Shown here one piece after another: positions 25,063 through 34,829 of a DNA stretch of 64,000 nt. The stretch covers positions 1 through 64,000 of the forward strand of contig NZ_JAIXPP010000124.1 in assembly GCF_027486195.1 (NCBI RefSeq), read 5' to 3'. The DNA comes from Novosphingobium sp. Lineage in GTDB: Bacteria > Pseudomonadota > Alphaproteobacteria > Sphingomonadales > Sphingomonadaceae. Under the pieces are notes generated by a model. That model had not been told where the DNA came from. It did not search any database and was given only the letters and a program-made list of their open reading frames with translations. Both the position numbers and the translations under genes were made by a program. Each line of letters begins with the position of its first letter. Positions within the stretch are counted from its first letter, which is position 1.

Positions 25063-25941
25063 TTACCAGAGCACCCAGGCTTCGGCCTTTTCCGACTTGA
25101 GAAATGTCTCCGCCTCTCGGCCCAGCAACATCGCCAGAGTGGACAGTGTACCGGCCTGCACACAAGTCCGCGCCGCCACGGTGACCGAGCGCGGCGGGCT
25201 TTCCACCGGCCAGCCGGTGCGGGGATCAAGGATGTGGCTGTAGCGCCTGCCCTGCTTCAGCAGGAAGCGCCTGGCATCCCCGCTCGTCGCGATGGCGCCT
25301 TCGCCGATCTGGAGGAGCCCGCCAGAGGCCTTGGCCGGATCGAGCGATTCGATGGCCACTGCCCAGCGCCCGCCCGCCTTGGCCCGCGTTGTGCGCAGAT
25401 CGCCGCCGAAATTGATCAGGGCCGGGCAATCGGCGGCCGCCATGATCGCCATCGCCGCGCGATCGACCGCGTATTCCTTGCAGATACCGCCGAGATCGAT
25501 TTCCATGCCTGGTGGCAGGATAAGGCGGGGGCACTCCCACTGCACCTTGCCCCATCCGACCAGCGGCATGAGCGCGGCGACCTGCTCCGGCGCCGGCACA
25601 CGGTCCGATCCATCAAACGTCCACGCACGGCGCAGCACGCCCGAGGTCACATCGAAGCGCCCTTCGCTCAGCGCATGAACCTGCGCGGCATAATCGATAA
25701 GACCAGCGGTCTCCTCGTCCACCTCGACCGGCTTGCCGCCAGCGTTGTTGATCGCCCAGACCACGCCGGTCGGCTTGTAGCGGGTGTACTTTTCCTCGAT
25801 CCGCCGGGCTTCGGCTTCACCGATTCGCGCCAGTTCCGCCGCGAGCAGACTGTCGCGGCTTTCCACCTGCACTTCACAAGGCGTACCCATCGCAGTGAAG
25901 CGATGCTTGTGGACTCCTGTCGATTTCATCGCCTTGGCCAT
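25063..25941 (-). CDS. apbE: FAD:protein FMN transferase (ApbE family)
   Basis: Enzyme that attaches FMN from FAD covalently to Thr or Ser of target proteins. It has 292 residues. Motifs: FTAMGTPCEV near the N-terminus, EIDLGGICKEYAVDRA near 150, LINFGGDLRT, IATSGDARRF, SHILDPRTGWPV and a C-terminal TLSTLAMLLG. No signal peptide or lipobox is present, and the upstream gene ends 18 bases before the ATG, leaving no room for one. That is unusual, since most ApbE proteins are exported lipoproteins. The neighbouring DUF3570 protein carries candidate acceptor motifs, making it the probable substrate. Confidence 0.9.
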   Translation of the reverse strand: MAKAMKSTGVHKHRFTAMGTPCEVQVESRDSLLAAELARIGEAEARRIEEKYTRYKPTGVVWAINNAGGKPVEVDEETAGLIDYAAQVHALSEGRFDVTSGVLRRAWTFDGSDRVPAPEQVAALMPLVGWGKVQWECPRLILPPGMEIDLGGICKEYAVDRAAMAIMAAADCPALINFGGDLRTTRAKAGGRWAVAIESLDPAKASGGLLQIGEGAIATSGDARRFLLKQGRRYSHILDPRTGWPVESPPRSVTVAARTCVQAGTLSTLAMLLGREAETFLKSEKAEAWVLW

Positions 25942-25959
25942 CGCCAGTCCACCGATCTT

Positions 25960-27306
25960 CTAATGCCAGGTATAGCGCACTCCGGTGATCAGACTGGTGG
26001 ATCGGGTGCCGGCAAACAGGTCGGTCCGCGCCAGCACACCGGGGGCCGACCGATCGAACCGCAACCCTTGCTGCACATATCGCTCTGCCACGCCATAGAC
26101 TTCCAGCCGCGAGGTCAGCTGCGCTCCGGCCTTGAACGAGAAGGTCCAGGCACGAAACCGCGAGAGACGGCTGTCCGCACTGACATAGCGCGGGGCGGGT
26201 ACGTCGATGCCGAGGTACGGCGCGAAGAAGCGTGCGGCGGTCTGGCGATAGAACCGCAGCCCTGGCTCGAGATAGGCCGCTTTCCCCAGCGGCAGGTGCT
26301 GCGAAAGCGCATAAGTCATTGCCGTGATGCCCCAGCTATCATCATACCAGCGCACCGAAGCGTCCGTGACCGCAGAACCGAGCGCAAACTTGGTCGCCCC
26401 GTAAATGCTGCTGCGTCGGCGCACGCCGGGCCGTTCCTCGTAGATGGTGTAGAACGGATCACCGGTGGCGCTGTCTACCAGCGTGAAGACCTTGTAGGGA
26501 TCGGTGTGATAGCCGCGACTGACGCCGTAGCTGTAGTTCAGCTGCACCAGCCAGGTGGGGCTGAGAATCTGCGTGACCCCGGCGACGAGGCTGGCGACGC
26601 GCTTGACCCGGGATCGCGCCACGATCTGATCGCCCATGAACGACTGGGCGCGCGGAATGCCGGTGAAGGGCCGCACCGTGTCGTGCTCGAAATTGAAGCC
26701 CATCGAGAGCGTGGTGTTCTTGCCCCACAGGTCCTTGGCGACCGAGGCGCGTGCCGACCAGGATGCATAATCGGTTTCGAACGAAGCAGCCCCGCCCAGG
26801 CCGAGCTTGAAGCCATCCTCGAGCGGGAGTGTCACCCCCAGATCATAGGCCTCGCGGTGATCCTTGAACCCCTTGTCCACCGGCAGCTGGCCCGGTGCGA
26901 CGGTGTAACGGCCGGACGCGCCGGTCTGGGTATCGGGGTTGGTCCCCAGCCCGCTGCCGATGCTCGGCTTGCTCGGCGGGTAGAAATTCTGCGGATAGCG
27001 CGATCGGACACCGCCATTGGGCGTCGCGCCGGTCAGTGCATCATAGGTCAACCGGCCGGAGACGACGGCGCCGCTGGCTGCGTTCCAGGTGATGGTGGAG
27101 GAGGCCTCGACGGCGCGGACACGGTCGTCGTCCTCCTGGTAGATGAGGAGCGCGGAATCGGCGACCATGGTGCCAGGTTCGCTCGCCGTCTGGTCATAGG
27201 CGTTGGCGGCGGCCCCATCGGCTTGTGCTGCAACCGGCTGGGCGCCCAGCAGCGCCCCGGCGAGCATGCCGAGCGTTGCGGACAGCCCGCCGCCGTTCAA
27301 TTGCAC
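25960..27306 (-). CDS. DUF3570 outer-membrane beta-barrel protein, candidate ApbE substrate
   Basis: Secreted protein of 448 residues. A signal peptide ends at about residue 28 (VAAQA-DG). The rest alternates aromatic and polar strands and ends with an aromatic-rich GVRYTWH, as in beta-barrels. DALTGAT at residues 89-95 and DTQTGAS at 125-131 fit the Dxx(S/T)GA(T/S) sequence at which ApbE attaches FMN, with Thr95 or Ser131 as acceptor. The GTG start at 27306 has GGAGG upstream and overlaps the lipoprotein gene by ten bases. The family has no established function; the flavin-carrier proposal is mine. Confidence 0.83.
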   Translation of the reverse strand: MQLNGGGLSATLGMLAGALLGAQPVAAQADGAAANAYDQTASEPGTMVADSALLIYQEDDDRVRAVEASSTITWNAASGAVVSGRLTYDALTGATPNGGVRSRYPQNFYPPSKPSIGSGLGTNPDTQTGASGRYTVAPGQLPVDKGFKDHREAYDLGVTLPLEDGFKLGLGGAASFETDYASWSARASVAKDLWGKNTTLSMGFNFEHDTVRPFTGIPRAQSFMGDQIVARSRVKRVASLVAGVTQILSPTWLVQLNYSYGVSRGYHTDPYKVFTLVDSATGDPFYTIYEERPGVRRRSSIYGATKFALGSAVTDASVRWYDDSWGITAMTYALSQHLPLGKAAYLEPGLRFYRQTAARFFAPYLGIDVPAPRYVSADSRLSRFRAWTFSFKAGAQLTSRLEVYGVAERYVQQGLRFDRSAPGVLARTDLFAGTRSTSLITGVRYTWH

Positions 27307-27515
27307 CCGCAGCCTCCGCCATCGAAGCTGCGTCCGCCGGACGCTGCCTCCTTGCTGAAATAGGTGTGCTCGTCGAAGGCAATGATCGACGGATCACGCC
27401 CGAGCTGCATCGATTTCCTCGCCAGCACGTCACGCTGCCAGGGCTGGGCACCGACATGCGCGCAGGCACCCAGCAGCGGCAAAACTGCGATGATCAGGAG
27501 ACGGGCGCAGCGCAT
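27297..27515 (-). CDS. DUF4266 lipoprotein with C-terminal CxC
   Basis: Small lipoprotein of 72 residues, shorter than most gene finders accept with confidence. The signal peptide MRCARLLIIAVLPLLGAC has a clear lipobox with Cys18. The mature part includes WQRDVLARKSMQLGRDP and ends in GGGCGCN, giving Cys69 and Cys71. It is encoded between the thioredoxin-like gene and the DUF3570 gene, overlapping the latter. The conserved CxC could bind a metal or form a dithiol reduced by the neighbouring thioredoxin-like protein. That role is inferred. Confidence 0.8.
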   Translation of the reverse strand: MRCARLLIIAVLPLLGACAHVGAQPWQRDVLARKSMQLGRDPSIIAFDEHTYFSKEAASGGRSFDGGGCGCN

Positions 27516-27519
27516 GGCC

Positions 27520-27993
27520 TCAGGCCTCCTGCAAGAGCTGGGCAACATGGCCCTCGTATTCGCGCACCTTGCCGGGAAAGAACCCCTGATGGCGGAAGCG
27601 CATCGCGCCCTTGCGGTCGAACACCAGCGAGGTCGGCATGTCGGCCACCTTCCATGTCTGCGCCAGATCGCCGGCCGCGTCATAGATGACCGGCAGGCTG
27701 GAGCGGACCTGCCGCAGGAAGGCATCCGCCGCCCCGCGCTGGCGGTCCACGTTCACGGTCACCACGGCAAGGTCGCCCGCCGGATAGCGCCCGGCGAGCT
27801 CCTGCATGAAGGGAAAGGACAGCTTGCAGGGCCCGCACCATGATGCCCAGAAATCCACGTAGACGACCTTGCCGCGATACCTGGCAAGATCGAGCGAGGC
27901 AGCCGCTTCGACAGGCGTGCACAACCCCGCCAGCGCCATGCCGGCAAGGCCGCCCAAGACCGCGCGGCGCGATGCCGGAACCTGTGCATCCAT
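27520..27993 (-). CDS. TlpA-like thioredoxin-fold protein, Tat-exported
   Basis: Thiol-disulfide oxidoreductase of 157 residues. The N-terminus has a twin-arginine signal (SRRAVLGG) followed by a hydrophobic stretch. The redox motif is FWASWCGPCK, with Cys53 and Cys56, and the fold continues with VVTVNVDRQ and MPTSLVFDRKG. The cis-Pro region (DMPTS) is intact. It would act in the periplasm, most likely reducing its operon partners. The ATG at 27993 is preceded by an in-frame TTG. The gene follows the RTX gene after 28 bases and precedes DUF4266 by four. Confidence 0.87.
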   Translation of the reverse strand: MDAQVPASRRAVLGGLAGMALAGLCTPVEAAASLDLARYRGKVVYVDFWASWCGPCKLSFPFMQELAGRYPAGDLAVVTVNVDRQRGAADAFLRQVRSSLPVIYDAAGDLAQTWKVADMPTSLVFDRKGAMRFRHQGFFPGKVREYEGHVAQLLQEA

Positions 27994-28021
27994 CAACCCG
28001 AAGCGCCCCCCGCGCAGAAAC

Positions 28022-28810
28022 TCACAAAACGAAATCAGTCGATGTCAGCGTGTGGATTCCAAGGATCTTGATGCAGAAATCCGCCGTCGCATCCCCGTTC
28101 GTGCTGCCATAGACATAGGTGTTGCCGCCGACGACATCATAGCGCAGCTCCCGGCCCGTCTGGATGTGGAAGCGGTTGTGCCCGATGAACACGAAGGCCT
28201 GATCGCCCGGCTGGTTATAGGGCGTGGCCGTGCTCACCGCGTCGACCAGGCTGAGGTCGATCTTGTCGCCCGCCGTGAAGTCCACGATCACGTCAGCCCC
28301 GGTCGAGGTCTTGCTCGCAAAATCGCCATCGGCGAAGACGAACCTGTCGTTGCCCGCACCGCCGGTCATCGTATCCATGCCGGTGCCGCCGATCAGCTGA
28401 TCCGCCCCGGCGCCCCCGTCGAGAATATCGTTGCCAGCAAGTCCCTTGAGGATGTTGTTCCCGCTGTTGCCGGTCAACGTGTTGGCCAGCGCGTTGCCGG
28501 TTCCGTTGATGGCAGCCGTGCCCGTCAGCAGGAGATTTTCGACAAAGGCGCCCAGTGTGAAGCTGACGCTGGCCTTGACCAGATCGATCCCTTCGCCGGT
28601 CAGCTCGATCACCTTGTCGTTCACGGAATCGACGATGTAGATATCGTCGCCCGCGCCGCCGTACATGGTGTCATCACCTGTGCCGCCGTCGAGCAGGTCG
28701 TTGCCGCCCAGTCCTTTGAGAATATCAGAACCGGCAAGCCCGGTAATCTGATCGGACCCGGTCGTCCCGTTCAGCGTATCGGCGTTGATCGTACCTTTGA
28801 TGACCGCCAT
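28022..28810 (-). CDS. RTX calcium-binding repeat protein, type I secretion substrate
   Basis: Protein of 262 residues composed mainly of RTX nonapeptides. One block near residues 28-58 contains GGNDLLDGGTGDDTMYGGAG. Another near 120-155 contains GGAGADQLIGGTGMDTMTGG. There is no N-terminal signal and no catalytic domain. The C-terminal region (ADVIVDFTAGDKIDLSLVDA, ending TSTDFVL) resembles serralysin-type C-terminal folds that direct type I secretion. It is first in a leftward run with the TlpA/DUF4266/DUF3570/ApbE genes. No ABC exporter is in the window; the tolC at 15243 is the only secretion-type component. Confidence 0.85.
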   Translation of the reverse strand: MAVIKGTINADTLNGTTGSDQITGLAGSDILKGLGGNDLLDGGTGDDTMYGGAGDDIYIVDSVNDKVIELTGEGIDLVKASVSFTLGAFVENLLLTGTAAINGTGNALANTLTGNSGNNILKGLAGNDILDGGAGADQLIGGTGMDTMTGGAGNDRFVFADGDFASKTSTGADVIVDFTAGDKIDLSLVDAVSTATPYNQPGDQAFVFIGHNRFHIQTGRELRYDVVGGNTYVYGSTNGDATADFCIKILGIHTLTSTDFVL

Positions 28811-28881
28811 GGCCAGCCCCCCTGCAGCGTTCTGCCGGTGTGTGGGCGGCGTACATTAACCCGCAGGCAATAAGTATTCTT

Positions 28882-28899
28882 ACTTGGTCCTAACCAAGT
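28882..28899. promoter_or_regulatory. 18-bp palindrome upstream of the RTX operon
   Basis: ACTTGGTCCTAACCAAGT has 7-bp arms and a 4-bp centre. It lies 72 bases before the RTX start and 63 bases after the 3' end of tRNA-Leu. It could be an operator of the leftward operon or part of the tRNA terminator. No T-run follows on the minus strand, which speaks for an operator. A shorter TAAG/CTTA repeat lies next to it. Confidence 0.35.
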
Positions 28900-28961
28900 T
28901 CCTCTGCGGCGGAGGGAGCAATGGACGCGGCGAGGCGAACCCGCGTCCGGATTGCGCCACC

Positions 28962-29046
28962 TGGTACGGACGGCGGGACTCGAACCCGCACGAGCTGAGC
29001 TCAAGGGATTTTAAGTCCCCTGCGTCTACCATTCCGCCACGTCCGC
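28962..29046 (-). tRNA. tRNA-Leu (anticodon UAA)
   Basis: An 85-nt tRNA read on the minus strand. The acceptor stem GCGGACG pairs with CGTCCGT (one G-U pair), and the CCA end is encoded. The anticodon loop CTTAAAA gives UAA, which reads Leu UUA/UUG. The long variable arm (TGAGCTCAGCTCG) is typical of a class II tRNA, and the T arm has GGGTTCGAGTCCC. It follows ihfB on the same strand. Confidence 0.95.
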
Positions 29047-29172
29047 GTTTGATGGGCAGGGCTGCTCGATGGCACAGAGGAGCGGGCACGGCAACGCCCG
29101 ACGCGGTCCTCGCGCCGATGGTTGCCGTCTGGACGCCGGGTAGCCGCGGGAAAGCCCCGCGGCCAGCCCACC

Positions 29173-29454
29173 TTACTCGGCGTTGAGCCGCAGCCGCATG
29201 TCCTTGCCGGGCTTGAAATAAGGCACGCGCTTGCCCGGAACCTCGACGGAATCGCCGGTCCGCGGATTGCGTCCCTTGCGCGCATCGCGCTCACGCGTCG
29301 AAAACGCGCCGAAGCCGCGCAGTTCCACGCGGCCACCTTCGGCAAGGCGCTTTGCTATCTCGTCGAAGAACACGTCGACCACGCGCTCGATCTCTTCGCC
29401 GCGCATGCCTGGGCTTTGTTTGGCAAGCGCCTGCAACAATTCGGATCGGATCAT
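29173..29454 (-). CDS. ihfB: Integration host factor subunit beta
   Basis: DNA-bending protein of 93 residues, HU/IHF family. It starts MIRSELLQALAKQSPGM. The DNA-intercalating arm region GRNPRTGDSVEVPGKRVPYF and the signature GRVELRGFGAFSTRERDARK are intact. The C-terminus FKPGKDMRLRLN is IHF-beta-like. The ATG at 29454 lies six bases after an AGGGGGG; the ATG at 29460 would be too close to that site. IHF acts with an alpha subunit encoded elsewhere, in recombination, replication and sigma-54 promoters. Confidence 0.93.
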   Translation of the reverse strand: MIRSELLQALAKQSPGMRGEEIERVVDVFFDEIAKRLAEGGRVELRGFGAFSTRERDARKGRNPRTGDSVEVPGKRVPYFKPGKDMRLRLNAE

Positions 29455-29633
29455 CCGCATCCCCCCTACTTGCATGCCGGGAACAGCGGGTGCCCTTTAG
29501 GCTTGATCCGCGCCGCCGACATCACTCCTTCCGGGCGAGTCCCGGTCCGCTGGAGCGATGCAAGTGTGCCAGACCACATGCGGTGCGGCAACTTATCAAT
29601 CGTTATACGGCAAGGGATTAGCGCCAAGAGTGC

Positions 29634-29996
29634 TCAGGTTCGTTCCGGCTCGCCCAGCAGCGCCGCCGCATCGAGATGGAGCCGCCGCATGCGCACCCTG
29701 ATTTCGGGCCATTCGTGGTGCAGGAATGCCTCCCGCTCGCGCGTCCGAAGCGCTTCTGCCGCGCCCGGCGCGACGAACATGCCCACCCCGCGCTGGACCT
29801 GTACGAGCCCTTCGGTCTGAAATTGCTGGTACGCCTTGGCCACTGTGAGCGGATTGGCCGCCTCCGCCGCCGCGTAGGCGCGCACCGACGGTAGCATGGC
29901 GCCTTCCGCAAACGTGCCGTCCAGTATCGCGGCCGCGATCTGATCGCGCAGCTTCAGGTAGACGGGCCGTCCTGCGGAGGAACTCGGAGATGCCAT
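29634..29996 (-). CDS. GntR-family regulator (YtrA-like)
   Basis: Short GntR regulator of about 120 residues. The winged helix-turn-helix runs PVYLKLRDQIAAAILDGTFA, LPSVRAYAAAEAANPLTVAK and YQQFQTEGLVQVQRGVGMFV. After it comes only a short helical tail, as in the YtrA subfamily, without a large effector domain. The ATG at 29996 was chosen: a TATTAT lies 15 bases upstream and would leave a very short leader. It is divergent from the peptide-transporter gene, about 230 bases away, which may be a target. Confidence 0.82.
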   Translation of the reverse strand: MASPSSSAGRPVYLKLRDQIAAAILDGTFAEGAMLPSVRAYAAAEAANPLTVAKAYQQFQTEGLVQVQRGVGMFVAPGAAEALRTREREAFLHHEWPEIRVRMRRLHLDAAALLGEPERT

Positions 29997-30227
29997 AGGT
30001 GATGCGGTGCCATAATACAGCGAGACGCGCAACCGAGCGCAACAAAATTACACATTGCGGCCGTTCCGCACGCTGTCCGATCCCGGGGGATGCACATCGC
30101 GCACGAAACCACCTTGTCGTCTGATTCCGCTAGGAAAACTGTGACAAGAACCTTCCCAAGACGCGGTTAGACGCTAATCATGCTCGCAAATTCCGCACAG
30201 GATGCGCGAGGGGAGCTTTTTCACGCC

Positions 30228-32033
30228 ATGACAGAACCGCTTGGAGCCGCAGTCGACGCCGAGCCAACCCGAGCCGCGCGCGATGCCAGCTGGTTTGGCC
30301 ACCCGGCACAGCTGGCCCGGTTGTTCACGACCGAGGCGATGGAACGGTTCGGCTACTACGGCATGCGCGCGTTGCTCACGCTGTATCTCGCGCAGCATTT
30401 CCTGTTCAGCGACACGACGACGACGGGCCTCTACGGGGGCTTCACCGCGCTGGTTTACCTGACCCCGCTGATCGGCGGCATGATGGCGGACCGGTTCCTC
30501 GGCTCCAAGCGTTCGGTCAAGTTCGGCGCCATTCTCATGAGCCTGGGCTACGCGGTGCTCTGCTTCTCGAGCACCGGCGGCGCGGCCAAACCCTACGCCA
30601 CGATCGAGGGCACACGGTATGAAGTGACCGTCGAAGGCAACGGCGAAGCCCGGCGCCAGTATATCAGCGACCACGGCGCTGCGCTTCGGATCAAGGGCAA
30701 CGAGGACAAGACCGTCTCGCTGCTGCGCGAGGACGGCAGCGAAGCGCGCCGCATTCCGGCAGGCGGGTTTGAAGCGGGCGGAGAACGCAATCCGCTCTAT
30801 ACCTTCCTCCTCATTACCGGCCTCGCTTTCGTCACCGTGGGCAATGGCTTCTTCAAGCCCAACATTTCCACCATCGTCGGTGAGCTCTATGAACAGGGCG
30901 ACCGGCGGCGCGATGCGGGCTTCACCATCTTCTACATGGGCATCAACCTTGGCTCGCTGTTCTCGCAGATCCTCTGCCCGCTGCTCGCAGTCGGCATGGG
31001 CTCGTGGGGCGGGCTCGGCTGGTGGGCGGGCTTCGCGCTGGCGGCGGCGGGCATGGCGGTCTCGTGGCTGCTGTTCCAGTTCGATGGCGGCAAGCTCGAT
31101 GGCTTTGGCGAACGGCCAGCGGGCGCGAACCCTTCGCGCGATGTCCTCGTCTACATCGGGGCGATCCTGGCAGTCCCGCTCGCCTACCTGCTGTTCGCGA
31201 ACCTCATGGCCTATGCGAAACCGCCCGAGGGCAGCGGGCTCATCGGCTACATCGCCAGCCTGCCGATCATGGGCAAGATCATGTTCGGCACCTTCATCAT
31301 CGCCATCCCCGGCATTCTGGTGTGGTCATGGCAGAACGGCGACAAGCGCGAGTTCGAGATGATGGTTGCGGCGATCGTGCTCATCACCTTCAACACTGTG
31401 TTCTGGACCCTGTTCGAGCAGGCCGGTTCCTCGCTCACGCTGTTTGCCGATCGCAATACGGACATGAGCGTGTTCGGCCTGTTCTCGATCACGGCGGGGC
31501 AGACGCAATTTTTCAACGCCCTGTTCATCGTGGTACTGGCGCCGCTGTTCTCGATCCTGTGGGGCGCACTGGCGAAGCGGGGGATGGAGCCGGGCATCCC
31601 GGTCAAGTTCGGCCTCGCACTCGTCGGCGTCGGCGCAGGCTTCCTGTTCCTGGTCTGGGGTGCGCAGTTTGCCGGGCCCGATTTCAAGGTCGCGCTGTGG
31701 TGGCTCGCCGGGCTCTACCTGATCCACTCGATGGCCGAGCTGTGCATTTCCCCGGTCGGCCTCTCGATGGTGACCAAGCTTTCGATCGCCCGGATCGTCG
31801 GCCTGATGATGGGGACGTGGTTCCTCTCCATCGCGGTGGCGCAGTATGTCGCTGGTGTTGTTGCACAATTCGCCAGTGTGGAGACGGTTGGCGGCGAAGT
31901 CACCAACCTCAAGGTGAGCCTTGAGACCTATGTCGGCGTGTTCCAGACCATCGGCGAAGTCTCGGCGGTGATCGGCCTGGTCCTGCTGGTGCTTTCGGTG
32001 CCGCTGAAGCGGCTGATGCATGGAGTGAAGTGA
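30228..32033 (+). CDS. POT/PTR-family proton-coupled peptide transporter
   Basis: Inner-membrane peptide:H+ symporter of about 601 residues. TM1 carries the family signature TTEAMERFGYYGMRALLTLY. The second signature is visible as FFKPNISTIVGELYEQGDRRRDAGFTIF. About twelve to fourteen membrane segments are present. An extracytoplasmic insert of roughly 70 residues follows TM3 (from about KPYATIEGTRYEVTVEG), a feature of some proteobacterial members. Two amidohydrolase genes follow closely, so imported or periplasmic peptides are probably processed by them. An earlier ATG at 30180 is possible. Confidence 0.9.
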   Translation: MTEPLGAAVDAEPTRAARDASWFGHPAQLARLFTTEAMERFGYYGMRALLTLYLAQHFLFSDTTTTGLYGGFTALVYLTPLIGGMMADRFLGSKRSVKFGAILMSLGYAVLCFSSTGGAAKPYATIEGTRYEVTVEGNGEARRQYISDHGAALRIKGNEDKTVSLLREDGSEARRIPAGGFEAGGERNPLYTFLLITGLAFVTVGNGFFKPNISTIVGELYEQGDRRRDAGFTIFYMGINLGSLFSQILCPLLAVGMGSWGGLGWWAGFALAAAGMAVSWLLFQFDGGKLDGFGERPAGANPSRDVLVYIGAILAVPLAYLLFANLMAYAKPPEGSGLIGYIASLPIMGKIMFGTFIIAIPGILVWSWQNGDKREFEMMVAAIVLITFNTVFWTLFEQAGSSLTLFADRNTDMSVFGLFSITAGQTQFFNALFIVVLAPLFSILWGALAKRGMEPGIPVKFGLALVGVGAGFLFLVWGAQFAGPDFKVALWWLAGLYLIHSMAELCISPVGLSMVTKLSIARIVGLMMGTWFLSIAVAQYVAGVVAQFASVETVGGEVTNLKVSLETYVGVFQTIGEVSAVIGLVLLVLSVPLKRLMHGVK

Positions 32034-32038
32034 CAGGC

Positions 32039-33438
<1,400 letters not shown>

Positions 33439-33442
<4 letters not shown>

Positions 33443-34773
33443 AGCGGACCGCCCTTCTCACCGCCGCGCTGCTGCTCGCCGGCACCGCGCTTCCGGCCCG
33501 CGCAGCCGATGCGCCCGCCGCTCTGCCATCCGGTGATTTCGCCGTCACCAACGCCATGATCGCCATCGGTGATGGCAGCGCGCCGATCCCGGGAGGGACC
33601 GTGGTGGTGCGCGGCGGCAAGATCGTGGCCGCCGGCAAGGCCATTGCGGTCCCCGACGGCATCCCGGTTATCGATGGCACCGGCAAATGGGTCACGCCCG
33701 GCCTCGTCACCGCGATGACCGATCTTGGCCTCGTCGACGTCGGCGCGGTCGATGAAAGCAACGACAGCTATGCCGGCACCGCGCGCTTTTCGGCCGGGCT
33801 CGATGTTTCGGTCGCGATCGATCCTGATGCGCCGCCAGTCGCCATAAGCCGTGCCAGCGGGATTACCCGCGCGGGCGTGGCTCCGGTCGCCGCGAACGCA
33901 ATCTTTGCAGGGCAGGGCGCCGTGATCGATCTGGCGCAGAACGGCCCGGGCACGGTCGAGCCCCGTGTGTTCCAGCTCGTCGAACTGGGCGAGCGCGGTG
34001 CCGACCTTGCCGGCGGCAGCCGCGTCGCGGCGCAAGCGCTGCTGCGCAATGCGCTGCGTGAAGCACGCGATCTTGCGCAGGCCAAGCCGGGCAAGGATTC
34101 TGCTGCGCAACCGGCCGACGCGCTGCTGACCCGCGTGGATGCGGCCGCGCTGATCCCGGTGGTGACCGGCAAGCAACCGCTTTTCGTTCATGTCGAGCGG
34201 GCAGCGGACATTCGCAGCGTAATCGCGCTGGGCCGTGAGTTCCCTGCGCTCCGGCTGGTGATTGTCGGTGCAGGCGAAGGGTGGCGGGTTGCCAGCGAAC
34301 TCGCTGCAGCCAAGGTGCCGGTGCTGGCCAGCGCGCTCGCGGACCTGCCGAACACGTTCGAGACGCTTGCCGCCACCCAGTCCAACGTTGGACGGATGAC
34401 TGCGGCGGGCGTGAAAGTGGCGCTGGGCGGCTTCTATGATAACGACCAGCCGCGCTATGCGCCGCAGTTTGCGGGCAATCTTGTCGGCCTTTCGCGTGTG
34501 CCCGGAGCGACCGGGCTGAGCTGGGGGCAAGCGCTTGCCGCGATCACCTCGATCCCCGCCGACATCCTTGGCGAAAGCGCCGCGTTCGGCAGCCTGAAGC
34601 CCGGCCTGGCGGCAGATGTCGTAATTTGGGACGGTGATCCGCTTGAGGTATCATCCATTCCGGTTACAATATATATAAGTGGTAGGCCGCAGCCACTGGT
34701 CAACCACCAGTCAAGGTTGCGTGAGAGATACCGCCACTCCAGTGAAGGGGCGCTGCCCAAGGCGTACGAGTGA
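33439..34773 (+). CDS. Amidohydrolase-like protein lacking the HxH metal site
   Basis: Exported homologue of the preceding enzyme, 444 residues, with a signal peptide ending around ARAAD. The fold is retained (VVVRGGKIVAAGKAI, GTGKWVTPGL, and C-terminal LAADVVIWDGDPLEVSS). Where active members read DxHxH, this protein reads TAMTD at residues 91-95, so Asp and both His are missing. It is probably inactive alone and may be a structural or regulatory partner of the upstream enzyme, to which it is coupled by a 4-bp overlap. Confidence 0.83.
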
Positions 34774-34829
34774 CCATGCGAAGATCTCGTATGGTTTGAT
34801 GATAACAATAAGCACGGAAGGACCGAACC

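Noticed and set aside
28130..28740. Repetitive Gly/Asp-rich DNA as a repeat array
   Set aside because: It is the coding sequence of RTX nonapeptides in an intact frame, not a noncoding or CRISPR-like repeat.
28962..29046. tRNA-Leu as an attachment site of an integrated element
   Set aside because: No repeat of the tRNA 3' end and no integrase gene were seen, and the neighbours are ordinary chromosomal genes.
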